This document shows, one piece after another, positions 29,178-36,270 of a DNA stretch of 64,000 bases. Origin of the DNA: Cohnella phaseoli (GTDB lineage Bacteria > Bacillota > Bacilli > Paenibacillales > Paenibacillaceae). Location of the stretch: assembly GCF_003386235.1 (NCBI RefSeq), contig NZ_QRDZ01000010.1, forward strand, positions 1-64,000, in the 5' to 3' direction. The notes under the pieces are model-generated. The model did not search any database, had not been told where the DNA came from, and worked only from the letters and a program-made list of their open reading frames with translations. Numbering within the stretch: the stretch's first letter is position 1; the number at the start of each line of letters is the position of its first letter. The position numbers and the translations under genes were made by a program.

Positions 29178-29319
29178 AAATACAAAGCCTTGAGTTATTA
29201 ACATAGCATTAGATTAGGAACATAAAGTTTGTGAATGGAACTAAGAAGGAATCTTGACTGTAGAAGCCATGATCTAGGCAAGTTCCATAGTGACCAGCAG
29301 TAAAGTCATGTGAACAGTG

Positions 29320-29574
29320 TCACTCTTCAGTTTCTCCCCCCAATAGCTCCTCAAAGGAAACATCGAGAGCTTTGGCAATTGCAACGACTTCATAATCCTG
29401 GACAAGCCGGTATTGCCCTTCTAATCTGGACAGGCTAGTTGGGCTGATATCGAGACCGAATGTTTGTAGCCTGGCAAGAAAGTCTTTTTGTTTCATTCTT
29501 TTAGCTTTTCGAATGGCGACAACTTGAGTACCTATAATATTTTTATCGCCCGGCGGATCCTTTCGGTGCTTCAT
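29320..29574 (-). CDS. XRE-family helix-turn-helix regulator
   Basis: 84-aa protein that is almost only a DNA-binding domain of Cro/C1 type (about 15-75): GTQVVAIRKAKRMKQKDFLARLQ, then ISPTSLSRLEGQ as recognition region, then VVAIAKALDVSFEELLGG. The ATG has GAGGTGA 6 bases upstream. A near-perfect 30-bp palindrome 17-46 bp upstream of the start is probably its own operator. The family often controls prophage, toxin-antitoxin or restriction genes, but none is adjacent. Confidence 0.88.
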   Translation of the reverse strand: MKHRKDPPGDKNIIGTQVVAIRKAKRMKQKDFLARLQTFGLDISPTSLSRLEGQYRLVQDYEVVAIAKALDVSFEELLGGETEE

Positions 29575-29590
29575 TTCCTGTCACCTCACC

Positions 29591-29620
29591 TCACATGCTA
29601 TTTAAATAGTATGTGAGGAT
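29591..29620. promoter_or_regulatory. 30-bp palindromic operator upstream of the XRE gene
   Basis: CCTCACATGC at the left and GTATGTGAGG at the right surround TATTTAAATA. Fourteen of 15 paired positions match (only G29599 against T29612 fails). Its place just before the XRE start suggests autoregulation. Confidence 0.65.
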
Positions 29621-29635
29621 ATAATTGTTTTAATT

Positions 29636-29679
29636 CGATATTCGCATTAAAATGAAATAAACCGATATTCGCATTAAAA
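29636..29679. repeat. 17-bp exact direct repeat
   Basis: CGATATTCGCATTAAAA occurs at 29636-29652 and again at 29663-29679, 27 bp apart. It lies between the XRE operator and the Spo0E-like frame and could be another regulator site. Confidence 0.5.
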
Positions 29680-29685
29680 ATCCGA

Positions 29686-29862
29686 GTGTGCATCAGGTAC
29701 AGTCAAGAGACGAAGCTAAACGAACTTGGCCAGGAATCGCTGGCGAAGGGAATTCCGCCTTCAGCAAATGAAACAGTTCTGGCCCAGAGCCGAAAAGTCG
29801 ACGAGCTAGTCACCCGATTTCATGTTCAAAAAATGGCTGAAAGGGAGCAAGGGAATCGATAA
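29686..29862 (+). CDS. Spo0E-like aspartyl-phosphate phosphatase, small ORF, possibly degraded start
   Basis: A 58-codon frame contains the Spo0E-family pattern: KLNELGQESLAKG, then VLAQSRKVDELVTRF (the usual S-x3-D-x-L/V-x2-F/Y). Spo0E proteins dephosphorylate Spo0A~P and delay sporulation. The only start in the open frame is GTG 29686 with no ribosome binding site, so the 5' end may be lost or the gene inactive. It overlaps the next hypothetical gene's upstream region in another frame and would be missed by length-filtered gene calling. Confidence 0.5.
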   Translation: MCIRYSQETKLNELGQESLAKGIPPSANETVLAQSRKVDELVTRFHVQKMAEREQGNR

Positions 29863-29887
29863 AGCTTTTGTGGGGAGAGATGAGGTT

Positions 29888-30214
29888 ATGGAGTTTCCGT
29901 CATGGTTCCAGAGCGCGATTCAGGAAAGGCTGGATGAGGTATCCGCTAGAATTCAGTTCCAAACGGATCTGAGAAAGTACCGGGAAGAGGAAAAGAACGC
30001 TTTCGAGGCGTTGTTCTCCGGTGTGAATATGACTCAATGTCCGGAGTATTCGGAATGGAAAGACAAACACCATTACTACAGAGGTCTGGAGAATGAACGG
30101 TTGTATTTACAAGGGATGCGCGACGGAGCGAGGCTGGCGATTGCGCTGATGTCCGATCCGTTTGCGGAGCAGGAGGGGGACGCCAATTCGGCCAGATCAA
30201 AATCGGAGCATTAG
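29888..30214 (+). CDS. Hypothetical protein, charged, helical
   Basis: 108 aa from the ATG at 29888, supported by GGGGAGAGATGAGG upstream; an earlier ATG at 29822 overlaps the Spo0E-like frame. The protein is helical and rich in Glu/Arg (AIQERLDEVSARIQFQTDLRKYREEEKNA split over one coiled stretch) with CPEYSEWKDKH in the centre and a GMRDGARLAIAL helix near the end. Similar small proteins occur in Paenibacillus, but I cannot assign a function. Confidence 0.65.
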   Translation: MEFPSWFQSAIQERLDEVSARIQFQTDLRKYREEEKNAFEALFSGVNMTQCPEYSEWKDKHHYYRGLENERLYLQGMRDGARLAIALMSDPFAEQEGDANSARSKSEH

Positions 30215-30218
30215 ATGA

Positions 30219-30247
30219 GGAGGGGGCAAGACGCACCCCTCTTTTTG
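30219..30247 (+). terminator. Rho-independent terminator
   Basis: GAGGGG (30220-30225) pairs with CCCCTC (30236-30241) and is followed by TTTTT. It lies 5 bp after the stop of the hypothetical gene. Confidence 0.85.
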
Positions 30248-30356
30248 TCAGATGTATACCGTTCTATGTAATTAGGTGATGAAGATGTGATGCAAAGCTC
30301 AAGTCATTATTATCATAAATACGAATGACTTTTCCATTATATGGTTGTAACCGGGC

Positions 30357-30776
30357 TTAGAAGTCCGAGCGGTTATCTTCGAAGTCTCGCGTCCACTTAT
30401 ACATCATTTTCAACATCTTTATATCAGGTGTATAGTTACACTTTTCAATGCCCAGATTTTGTTTGAGAAAACGGGTTAAGATTCTTATTCGGCGTTTCCA
30501 CAAAGGCGTATCTAGAAATAGGATGGTATCCGCCATTTCAAATAAACAACGATAGGACGATCGGTCTGTCCCTTCGAATATCCATTCGCCATGGCTATCA
30601 ATGTCCTTAATAACCTCAATCTGCTCATCTGCGGTTCGTTTATATCGGTCGGTCTCCGTTCGATGATGAACGATAAGATCTAACTCATACCAAGGAATTT
30701 TTAGTGTTTCGGATAGCCGCTTGGCGAGTGTTGTTTTACCGCTGGCTACAATTCCAGTGATAAGAACCTTTTTCAA
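30357..30776 (-). CDS. Small P-loop nucleotide kinase-like protein (DNA topology modulation/FlaR type), probably C-terminally truncated
   Basis: 139-aa P-loop protein with an intact Walker A (GIVASGKTT, residues 8-16), then IPWYELDLIVHH, WIFEGTDRSSY and ADTILFLDTP, the layout of adenylate/shikimate-kinase-like FlaR proteins. Known relatives are usually about 170-180 aa, and this one stops soon after the conserved MMYKWTRDFEDNR, so the last 30-40 residues seem missing. A 326-bp segment of it (30417-30742) is duplicated at 227-552. Its ATG overlaps the stop of a weak upstream frame by ATGA. Confidence 0.7.
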   Translation of the reverse strand: MKKVLITGIVASGKTTLAKRLSETLKIPWYELDLIVHHRTETDRYKRTADEQIEVIKDIDSHGEWIFEGTDRSSYRCLFEMADTILFLDTPLWKRRIRILTRFLKQNLGIEKCNYTPDIKMLKMMYKWTRDFEDNRSDF

Positions 30777-31072
30777 TGAATTTTGCCCCTCCCGCTGAGA
30801 AGTTTAGGCTTATTCCTATTTTTCCGAGTTACAAGCTTTTCAGAATTATTATAGTGCATCATAGGAAACCGTAACAGATGAGAGATAACCGGTATCAGCA
30901 GAGGAAGAAAGTGACAAACGATGATTGTCCAGCCTTTCAGGGATCGTTGCGGGCGCATGTAAAGGAGACTTATGGGTTGATGATTATTGTAGGAACCGGC
31001 AAGGTTCAATAACTTTATTGCAATCAATATAGCTACAGGAAGCACATGGAAAAAAAGGATTGGAATTAACAC
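30773..31072 (-). CDS. Doubtful small membrane protein
   Basis: A 99-codon frame from GTG has two hydrophobic stretches (ILFFHVLPVAILIAIKLL and WTIIVCHFLPLLIPVI). Its stop overlaps the next ATG (ATGA), which hints at translational coupling, but it has no ribosome binding site and odd composition. The rest of 31073-31342 holds only the two terminators listed. Confidence 0.25.
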   Translation of the reverse strand: MLIPILFFHVLPVAILIAIKLLNLAGSYNNHQPISLLYMRPQRSLKGWTIIVCHFLPLLIPVISHLLRFPMMHYNNSEKLVTRKNRNKPKLLSGRGKIH

Positions 31073-31150
31073 CGACCGGAATGTTTGTGAATGAAAGTGT
31101 AAGAAGAGGCAAATTGCATGAATGAAACCGTCATGTTAGGATTAGGATAG

Positions 31151-31179
31151 AAAAAGGAGCCGGAGGGCCATCCGACTCC
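31151..31179 (-). terminator. Rho-independent terminator, leftward
   Basis: On the reverse strand GGAGTCGGA pairs with TCCGGCTCC (one G-T) and is followed by TTTTT. It is a second, backup terminator for the SGNH gene. Confidence 0.6.
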
Positions 31180-31293
31180 CTGCACAACATTCTGGGTGGG
31201 AAACCTCCAGTCAAAACTAGAAAATAACCCGTTCCCTTGAAGGTGAGGAGAGTGGGGAGGGGCAATAGGGTAATGGAACGCCCGAAGATCATC

Positions 31294-31325
31294 AAAAAAG
31301 CCTCCAACTTAAGGGGAGGCTTTTT
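31294..31325. terminator. Bidirectional rho-independent terminator
   Basis: AAAAAGCCTCC (31295-31305) and GGAGGCTTTTT (31315-31325) form a perfect 11-bp stem with a 9-base loop, 18 bp beyond the end of the SGNH gene. Confidence 0.85.
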
Positions 31326-31342
31326 GACCTGCGTTCTCGTGC

Positions 31343-31957
31343 TTAAATCCAAAACCGTCCGTCCAGATGCCCGGCGATATAGGCAGCCTGCAAGCATTGA
31401 ACCTCTTCCGTATAATGCACGTGATCTCTAAATGCATTTGTACCAAAGCAACGCGTAAACGTATAGAGATCGATGATCGGAACTTCATGCGCGGACATGA
31501 CTTCATCCGCGATGGCATTATAGGCGACCACATCGTCTTGATAGCGATAGATCGACGTCGAACGAGCGTTATGAATTTGTTCGACCGCATCCGTCGTCCG
31601 GATCCAGACGGGAGCCTGCGCCATCTCCCTTGCGATGCGCGCGATCTCTTCGAGATTGTCGCGATACGCGACAGGCGACACCTGCTTGCGGCCGGATACC
31701 GGGTCCGTCTTGATATCGTGCAATCCGCAATTGAGAAGCAGCACGTCATAACGGACTTGCTTATCCCGTTCTCGCCCCAAATAATCGAGAACCATGCCGC
31801 TGTCTCCGCCATTCGCTCCCACCGGACGATCCAGATCGGCGAGCGCTTCCTCTACTCCGCGTTTGCGATCGTACCGATAACGACCCTCAAGCATTTTCCT
31901 CAGATAAGGACCATATTGGATCGAAATGCTATCGCCCAGTACAAAAAGTTGCTTCAT
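31343..31957 (-). CDS. SGNH/GDSL-family hydrolase (esterase)
   Basis: 204-aa cytoplasmic hydrolase without signal peptide. Block I is LFVLGDSIS (Ser10 nucleophile) and block V is DHVHYTEE with the Asp-x-x-His of the triad near 183-186. The usual block III GxND is replaced by CGLHDIK (about 92-98), so the oxyanion Asn is a His here, a feature of some sugar-esterase branches. It may deacetylate or de-esterify carbohydrates. A cre box lies 56 bp upstream of the start, suggesting catabolite repression. Confidence 0.85.
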   Translation of the reverse strand: MKQLFVLGDSISIQYGPYLRKMLEGRYRYDRKRGVEEALADLDRPVGANGGDSGMVLDYLGRERDKQVRYDVLLLNCGLHDIKTDPVSGRKQVSPVAYRDNLEEIARIAREMAQAPVWIRTTDAVEQIHNARSTSIYRYQDDVVAYNAIADEVMSAHEVPIIDLYTFTRCFGTNAFRDHVHYTEEVQCLQAAYIAGHLDGRFWI

Positions 31958-32012
31958 TCGCTAACCCCTTCCCCGACTCGAAAAGATCTAAACCTCGCTT
32001 GTTTTCACACCT

Positions 32013-32026
32013 TGCAATCGCTTTCA
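32013..32026. promoter_or_regulatory. cre site (CcpA) upstream of the SGNH gene
   Basis: TGCAATCGCTTTCA matches the cre consensus TGWAANCGNTNWCA at 13 of 14 positions and is nearly palindromic. It lies between the two SGNH genes, in the promoter region of 31343-31957. Confidence 0.6.
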
Positions 32027-32115
32027 TTCAGAGATTGTAGCAGATGAATGCGTCCCTGAGAATATTCACTATTCCCCATGCATATTTAATTCTCCATAAT
32101 CGCTATTTCCATCCC

Positions 32116-32769
32116 TTATAACCAAGTATATCCCACAGACTTCAGCCATTCTCTTGCAATAATCATATGCCCTGTTTGCGATGGATGAATTCGATCTGCT
32201 GCTAATTCGGTTGGATGATGATGTTTTAGGTAAACATCAAATGCGGCTTGAACATCAATGTATATTGTACCATGCTTCTCGCTAATTCTTTTTACGGCAG
32301 CTCCGTATTCTAGGGTCATGATACGTATCTGATCATTGGGGTTAGTTTCAATAAAGAATGGCGTCATCAAGACAATCTTTTGAATTTCCGCGGCTTTGCT
32401 TTCTTCGACTAGAGCGCTCAATGTCGTTTCGAACTCCTCTAGCGATACATGCCACTCTTTCATTAATCTCCGATTATAATGACGCGCTACATCATTGATG
32501 CCAATCATAATGGAGACCCAGTCTGGCCTTAAATCGATGACGTCTGTCTGCCATCGTGTTTTAAGCTCTCTTACTGTATTCCCCCCGATACCCATATTGA
32601 TCATCCGCATATCCAGCGTTGGGTAAGTCGCCTCTAGCATCGCATGAAGCTGAGCAACGTAACCCCTCCCAAGACTACTGTCCCCTTTCCCTTCGCCAAT
32701 CGGACGAGCCCGTTCACAATCCGTTATAGAATCACCGATCATGATCACTTTTTTCCCACTCAGTATCAT
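32116..32769 (-). CDS. SGNH/GDSL-family hydrolase (esterase)
   Basis: 217-aa hydrolase with all canonical blocks: VIMIGDSITDCERARP (Ser at about 14), block II around MGIGGNTVREL, block III IMIGINDVARH and block V AADRIHPSQTGH. This is the SGNH group close to carbohydrate acetylesterases and lysophospholipase L1-like proteins. No signal peptide is present. It is transcribed leftward and sits 158 bp upstream of the other SGNH gene; the two are only distantly similar to each other. Confidence 0.88.
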   Translation of the reverse strand: MILSGKKVIMIGDSITDCERARPIGEGKGDSSLGRGYVAQLHAMLEATYPTLDMRMINMGIGGNTVRELKTRWQTDVIDLRPDWVSIMIGINDVARHYNRRLMKEWHVSLEEFETTLSALVEESKAAEIQKIVLMTPFFIETNPNDQIRIMTLEYGAAVKRISEKHGTIYIDVQAAFDVYLKHHHPTELAADRIHPSQTGHMIIAREWLKSVGYTWL

Positions 32770-32823
32770 CTGTTTTTGCCTCTCCTTTTTGCTCGATATT
32801 TACAATACTGTTATAAATCCTAG

Positions 32824-32850
32824 CAAAAATGATTTCTGATGGAAATCATT
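32824..32850 (-). terminator. Rho-independent terminator after the binding-protein relic
   Basis: Perfect 9-bp stem AATGATTTC/GAAATCATT (32828-32836 with 32842-32850) followed on the reverse strand by TTTTT-like sequence, 9 bp after the stop of the truncated gene. Confidence 0.7.
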
Positions 32851-32858
32851 ATTATTAT

Positions 32859-33485
32859 TTATCTAGCCGCCTCCCGAACCTGCTGTTCAAAATTGGCGAT
32901 AATCTCTTTGCCGTAATAGTTGTCCATCAGATCGGCATAGTATTCCGGCCAGCGAGCACCCGACTTATCGGAGAACAGCAGTGTGATCAACAGTTCATTT
33001 TGCTTGGAGCGGAATGCGCTGACATCGATGCCGATCGGCGGGGACAACGTTACGCCAAGCTTGGGCTTGGTCAGCAATTGCGCCAGAAATTCGCGAATCT
33101 CCTTATCCCGCTCGGTTAAGCGAGGGTCGATGACCTGCAAACCAAGCGCCATAGGGGCTTCGGGCGTGAAGAAGCTCCATGTGGACAGCCAGTCCGGCGC
33201 CTCTGGCGTTCCGCTGCCTGTGCCGCTGTTATCCGCCAGCAATGTAATGGTATTGCCGCTTCGCGTGTAATGCTTTCCTTCAAACCCGTAATGGGTGAGC
33301 AGGAAGCCTTCCTTACTGGCCAGCCAATCCAACATCGCAGAGATTTGCTTGGCTTTCTCAGGATGCTTGTCTACCACCTTCTTGGAGAATACGAATGGAG
33401 CGCCTGGAGAAGGGAAAGTTCCTAGCGGTGCTGTCCCAAGCGGGTTGAACGGCACCCAATTCGCTTGCGGATTATGGATGCGAGA
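32859..33485 (-). pseudogene. C-terminal remnant of an ABC sugar-binding lipoprotein, 5' end missing
   Basis: About 205 codons match the C-terminal half of a LipO-type solute-binding protein: NWVPFNPLGTAPLG, a FVFSKKVV region, HYGFEGKHYT, and the helical C terminus ending ANFEQQVREAAR. Signal peptide, lipobox and the N-terminal lobe are absent. The open frame continues past about 33485 only by chance, into antisense of the SLH gene relic. The break point near 33485 joins it head-to-head with another decapitated gene. Confidence 0.75.
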
Positions 33486-33488
33486 CAG

Positions 33489-34337
33489 GGACTTATACTG
33501 GACGAGCCTGCACAAGGCACTGTGCGGGTGGAGCGCCACTCCAATCAGTTCATCTATACGCCGAAAAATGGAGCGAGCGGTACGGATACCTTTACTTACT
33601 ATGCCATCGACGGCAAGGATCGCTCCAACTATGCAACGGTCACTATTGCTTTGGATGAGCAACAAGGCGGAGGCGAAACGCCGCCGGGCAACGAAGGGGG
33701 AGGGACACAGTCGGGGAACGGCGGTGGGGGAACATCGCCAGGCAACCGCGAAGAAGAGACGCCTGTGGAAAACGGAGGAGAAGAAACACCGCTGGGCAGT
33801 AACATTGAATTTAACGACATACAGGGGCACTGGGCTAAGGCTTCAATTATGGAAGCAGCCCGCCGGGGAATTATTGTTGGTTATAAGGACGGCACCTTCC
33901 GTCCGCAACAGACCGTCACTCGCGCACAATTTATTGTGATGCTGCAACGGGCGTTGGGGCTGGAGGGAAGCGAGTCGAGTCGCAGCTTCACCGATCTGCA
34001 AACGGTTGGCGCCTGGGCACATTCGCCGTTGCTGAAGACTGTGGAAGCAGGGTGGCTGACCGGCTATCCGGACGGCACTGTACGTCCGAACGCCCCGCTT
34101 ACTCGTACCATGATGGCAATGATTATCGCAAAGGCATTGGAGCTGCAGCCTGGCGATGCACAGCAGGTTTCTTTTGCGGATGCTGAAGATATTCCGGCTT
34201 GGGGCAAGGCAGCGGTGGAAGCAGCGAGGAGCAAGGGGCTGATACGCGGACAAGCGAGCAATCGCTTCAATCCTGACGCGACGACAACCCGAGCAGAAGC
34301 CGCGACGCTGATACTGCGTTTGCTGGAGCTGGAGTAG
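33489..34337 (+). pseudogene. C-terminal remnant of an SLH-domain surface protein, 5' end missing
   Basis: About 280 codons begin in the middle of a cadherin-like/tandem repeat domain (EPAQGTVRVERHSNQF, GTDTFTYYAIDG). A Gly/Pro/Glu-rich linker (residues GGGETPPGNEGGG style) follows, then three SLH domains (FNDIQGHWAKAS, FTDLQTVGAWAHS, FADAEDIPAWGKA). A signal peptide and proper start are missing, so it cannot be exported as it stands. The 5' end stops at the same place where the binding-protein relic on the other strand begins. Confidence 0.75.
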
Positions 34338-34416
34338 AGGGCTTTACGAAGGAGGAGGCGATATTTCTCCTTTTGTGGACAACTCAACCTGCAAGATTCG
34401 CTTTATTAAACAAAGA

Positions 34417-34450
34417 AGCCGCAAAGAGTAAAAGCTTACTCTTTGCGGCT
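34417..34450. terminator. Strong hairpin after the SLH relic
   Basis: A perfect 14-bp stem (34417-34430 with 34437-34450, six-base loop) lies 80 bp after the SLH stop. The flank is T-rich on the reverse strand, so it may serve leftward transcription as well. The remaining 34451-34731 shows no convincing gene. Confidence 0.6.
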
Positions 34451-34731
34451 GTCTCTTGTTGAAAATCGATAACAGCGGGTGAATAATCTAGTGTCTCTCC
34501 TCCAACTGCATCAATAATGGACTCGGTAATGGCAGAAGCATCCTTGAAATGCAGCTACTGTCGCTATTTCTTTGGACTGCGAAATATGTCCAGTGCAGGG
34601 CAGAATAGAATGGTCGCAGCAGGTGCGTCGATTGCGATGGGAGCTGCACGGGGACGCGAGCAATTTTCGCACTCCATGTTACCTGTGTTTGAGGTTAGTT
34701 GGGTGCATTTCCATTCGATGTAGGTCAATGA

Positions 34732-35049
34732 TCATATTGCCGCCTTTAAGAATATCTCTATGATTAATTCACCTAATTGGATGTGATCAACGCGTTTTTG
34801 GAAAGAGAATTCGTCTCCGCCGATCCCAAAGCTCCGTAGAAGCTTATCACCATTTTCAAACTTAATGCCTATCTCGGAAACGACATCAGAGGCTAACAAG
34901 GAATGCGCCGCCCCAGTATCAATGATTAGATTGTCAATGGTTAAGGAGCGCCCTCTATAGCAAATTGTCATGGAAGCTTGAAGTAAATTGTGGGCATATT
35001 CAATCTGCATTTCATCTACTCCTGTATAGCGGATTATTTCTAAGTTCAA
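34732..35049 (-). CDS. Retropepsin-like aspartic protease, probably C-terminally truncated
   Basis: 105-aa protein with the aspartic protease motif LIIDTGAAHSLL (about 41-52) and the downstream flap-like GIGGDEFSF. Single-domain retropepsin-like proteases in Firmicutes dimerise to form the active site. Family members normally continue with a second conserved IIGxDFL segment, which is absent here because the frame ends after FLKAAI, so this copy may be inactive. It overlaps the upstream gene by 38 bp, and the pair forms a conserved two-gene operon. Confidence 0.7.
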   Translation of the reverse strand: MNLEIIRYTGVDEMQIEYAHNLLQASMTICYRGRSLTIDNLIIDTGAAHSLLASDVVSEIGIKFENGDKLLRSFGIGGDEFSFQKRVDHIQLGELIIEIFLKAAI

Positions 35050-35254
35050 TGGTTATTTTTTCCTGGCCGGTATGATAAACAATATTATTATTTCTGCATT
35101 TGAACAGTTCTCTCGTTGCTTCATCAGGGTCTTGAATCGCTCGTACTAGAGCGACTTCATCAACAAACTGAATGTTATCCTTGGTATGAGAGTCAAGAAT
35201 TTCAAGCAATACGTACTGATCAGGATAAATCGTACGAACCTCTTGCCATTGCAT
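35012..35254 (-). CDS. Hypothetical protein, partner of the retropepsin-like gene
   Basis: 80 aa from the ATG at 35254, preceded by AAAGGTG with a 7-base gap. The start WQEVRTIYPDQYVLLEILDSH is typical of small proteins encoded just upstream of retropepsin-like proteases in Firmicutes. The function of the pair is not known to me. Its end overlaps the protease gene in another frame. Confidence 0.7.
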   Translation of the reverse strand: MQWQEVRTIYPDQYVLLEILDSHTKDNIQFVDEVALVRAIQDPDEATRELFKCRNNNIVYHTGQEKITIELRNNPLYRSR

Positions 35255-35373
35255 TGTTATCACACCTTTGTAGTATTTTGGTCATCTATTTGAACTTTGG
35301 ATACATATAATTATACCTTATACAGGAATATGGGGATACCGTAGCCCAGTGAATACTTCGAATAGATTTATAA

Positions 35374-35398
35374 GGTGGACCCTATTGTCAAGACACTG
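35374..35398 (+). mobile_element. Possible insertion-sequence end
   Basis: The stretch around TGGACCCTATTGTCAAGACA resembles terminal sequences of IS3-type elements from memory, and it lies next to a recombinase relic, but no transposase or matching second end is present. Treat as a hint only. Confidence 0.2.
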
Positions 35399-35432
35399 TT
35401 TTTAGATCTAACTTTTCTGCATGCGGATGTAA

Positions 35433-35582
35433 GAACAAGATAACGGCAAACCGACTTTACCTGATATAGCCAAGCTAACGTCTTTTGACGAGCTAGATCG
35501 TGAACTTCTTCTCATGCTGGTAAAGCGTATCGAAGTGAAGGAGAACGGGGAAGTTAAGATTATTTACAACTTCAAGGTCTAA
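35433..35582 (+). pseudogene. C-terminal tail of a large serine recombinase
   Basis: A 49-codon frame ends SFDELDRELLLMLVKRIEVKENGEVKIIYNFKV-stop (written in two parts: SFDELDRELLLMLVKRIEV and KENGEVKIIYNFKV). This is the characteristic coiled C-terminal end of large serine site-specific recombinases of phages and transposons. A stop codon directly precedes it and the catalytic N-terminal domain is absent, so it is a relic of a lost mobile element. Confidence 0.65.
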
Positions 35583-35739
35583 CATAACAGCTTTTAGGGA
35601 AGGCGATGCCTGAGATGCCGCACATTCAGCCGCCTTCCATATTTTTATATGTTGACTCGCATACTCAACACATGTGGAAGCGGTAGTGTCATTGCATCGT
35701 AATTGGGGACGCCTAAACTCTAAGTCATCACTATGCACA

Positions 35740-35783
35740 ACAACAGCCCTTCACCACTGAGTAGAGTGGTGAAAGGCTGTTGT
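35740..35783. repeat. 19-bp inverted repeat, large hairpin
   Basis: Arms 35740-35758 and 35765-35783 match at 18 of 19 positions around a six-base loop. It contains ACAACAGCC and TTCACCACT and has no T tract. It may be an old terminator or a mobile-element end. Apart from this, 35583-35864 holds nothing I can assign. Confidence 0.55.
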
Positions 35784-35864
35784 CGCTTCATAATTCATTC
35801 GTCAAGCAGATACATGACTTGCTGTTTAACCTCTGTGAAAAGCGAAGGTTTTAGGTGTCCGCAG

Positions 35865-35909
35865 TTATTTGTATCGTGTATGACTTACAATATCTCCTTG
35901 TCTATACAT
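35865..35909 (-). pseudogene. Start of a MazF/PemK-type toxin gene, cut after about eight codons
   Basis: The frame MYRQGDIV is the usual beginning of PemK/MazF-family toxins, and its ATG overlaps the last codons of the antitoxin gene, as in intact modules. After these eight residues the sequence is unrelated (SHTRYK) and hits a stop. The toxin is thus destroyed, most likely by a deletion or insertion that also left the recombinase relic nearby. Confidence 0.55.
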
Positions 35910-36099
35910 TGTTCCAAACCTCATCGTCCACTGAATTATTCCAAAATTCCATACTGGTCAGGCTGGCGTGTTCGAGATTTTTTAATGCTTCACGTTCTCG
36001 TTTTGCGTTCAGGTATCCAATGAAAACGGCAACTTCAATGGCGTCCTGCTCAGGTATATGGTCAATGATGCGCTTCAATTCTTCTCTGTTAATGCTCAC
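35902..36099 (-). CDS. Orphan antitoxin-like protein
   Basis: 65-aa acidic protein from GTG (AAGGGG upstream). It has a helical N terminus INREELKRIIDHIPEQDAIEV, FIGYLNAKRERE, and the C-terminal FWNNSVDDEVWNNV, a pattern of small antitoxins encoded directly before MazF/PemK-type toxins. The C-terminal tail would wrap the toxin in an intact system. Its overlapping toxin gene survives only as eight codons, so the protein may have no partner here. Confidence 0.65.
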   Translation of the reverse strand: MSINREELKRIIDHIPEQDAIEVAVFIGYLNAKREREALKNLEHASLTSMEFWNNSVDDEVWNNV

Positions 36100-36270
36100 A
36101 ATATCACGCCCCTTCAGAAGAGGTACCTTTATTGTAACACAAAGTATCTCTTTTCCAGAGAGTCTGCTGTTGCCCTTTCTAACAAAACCAAAAAGAGGGA
36201 AAAACCTATATACATCGAATGAGTTAAGTGCTGAATTGTAATAATGGTTAAGATCAGGGGGAGATTAGAA

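Noticed and set aside
31131-31397. Reverse-strand open frame of 88 codons
   Set aside because: It covers two terminators and the end of the SGNH gene; composition is not protein-like.
34517-34723. Small forward frame with a CxxC pair (68 codons)
   Set aside because: No ribosome site, overlaps other frames, and lies beside relics; not enough support for a gene.
35733-36241. Forward frames over the antitoxin region
   Set aside because: They overlap the hairpin and run antisense to the antitoxin, whose reverse frame has family features.
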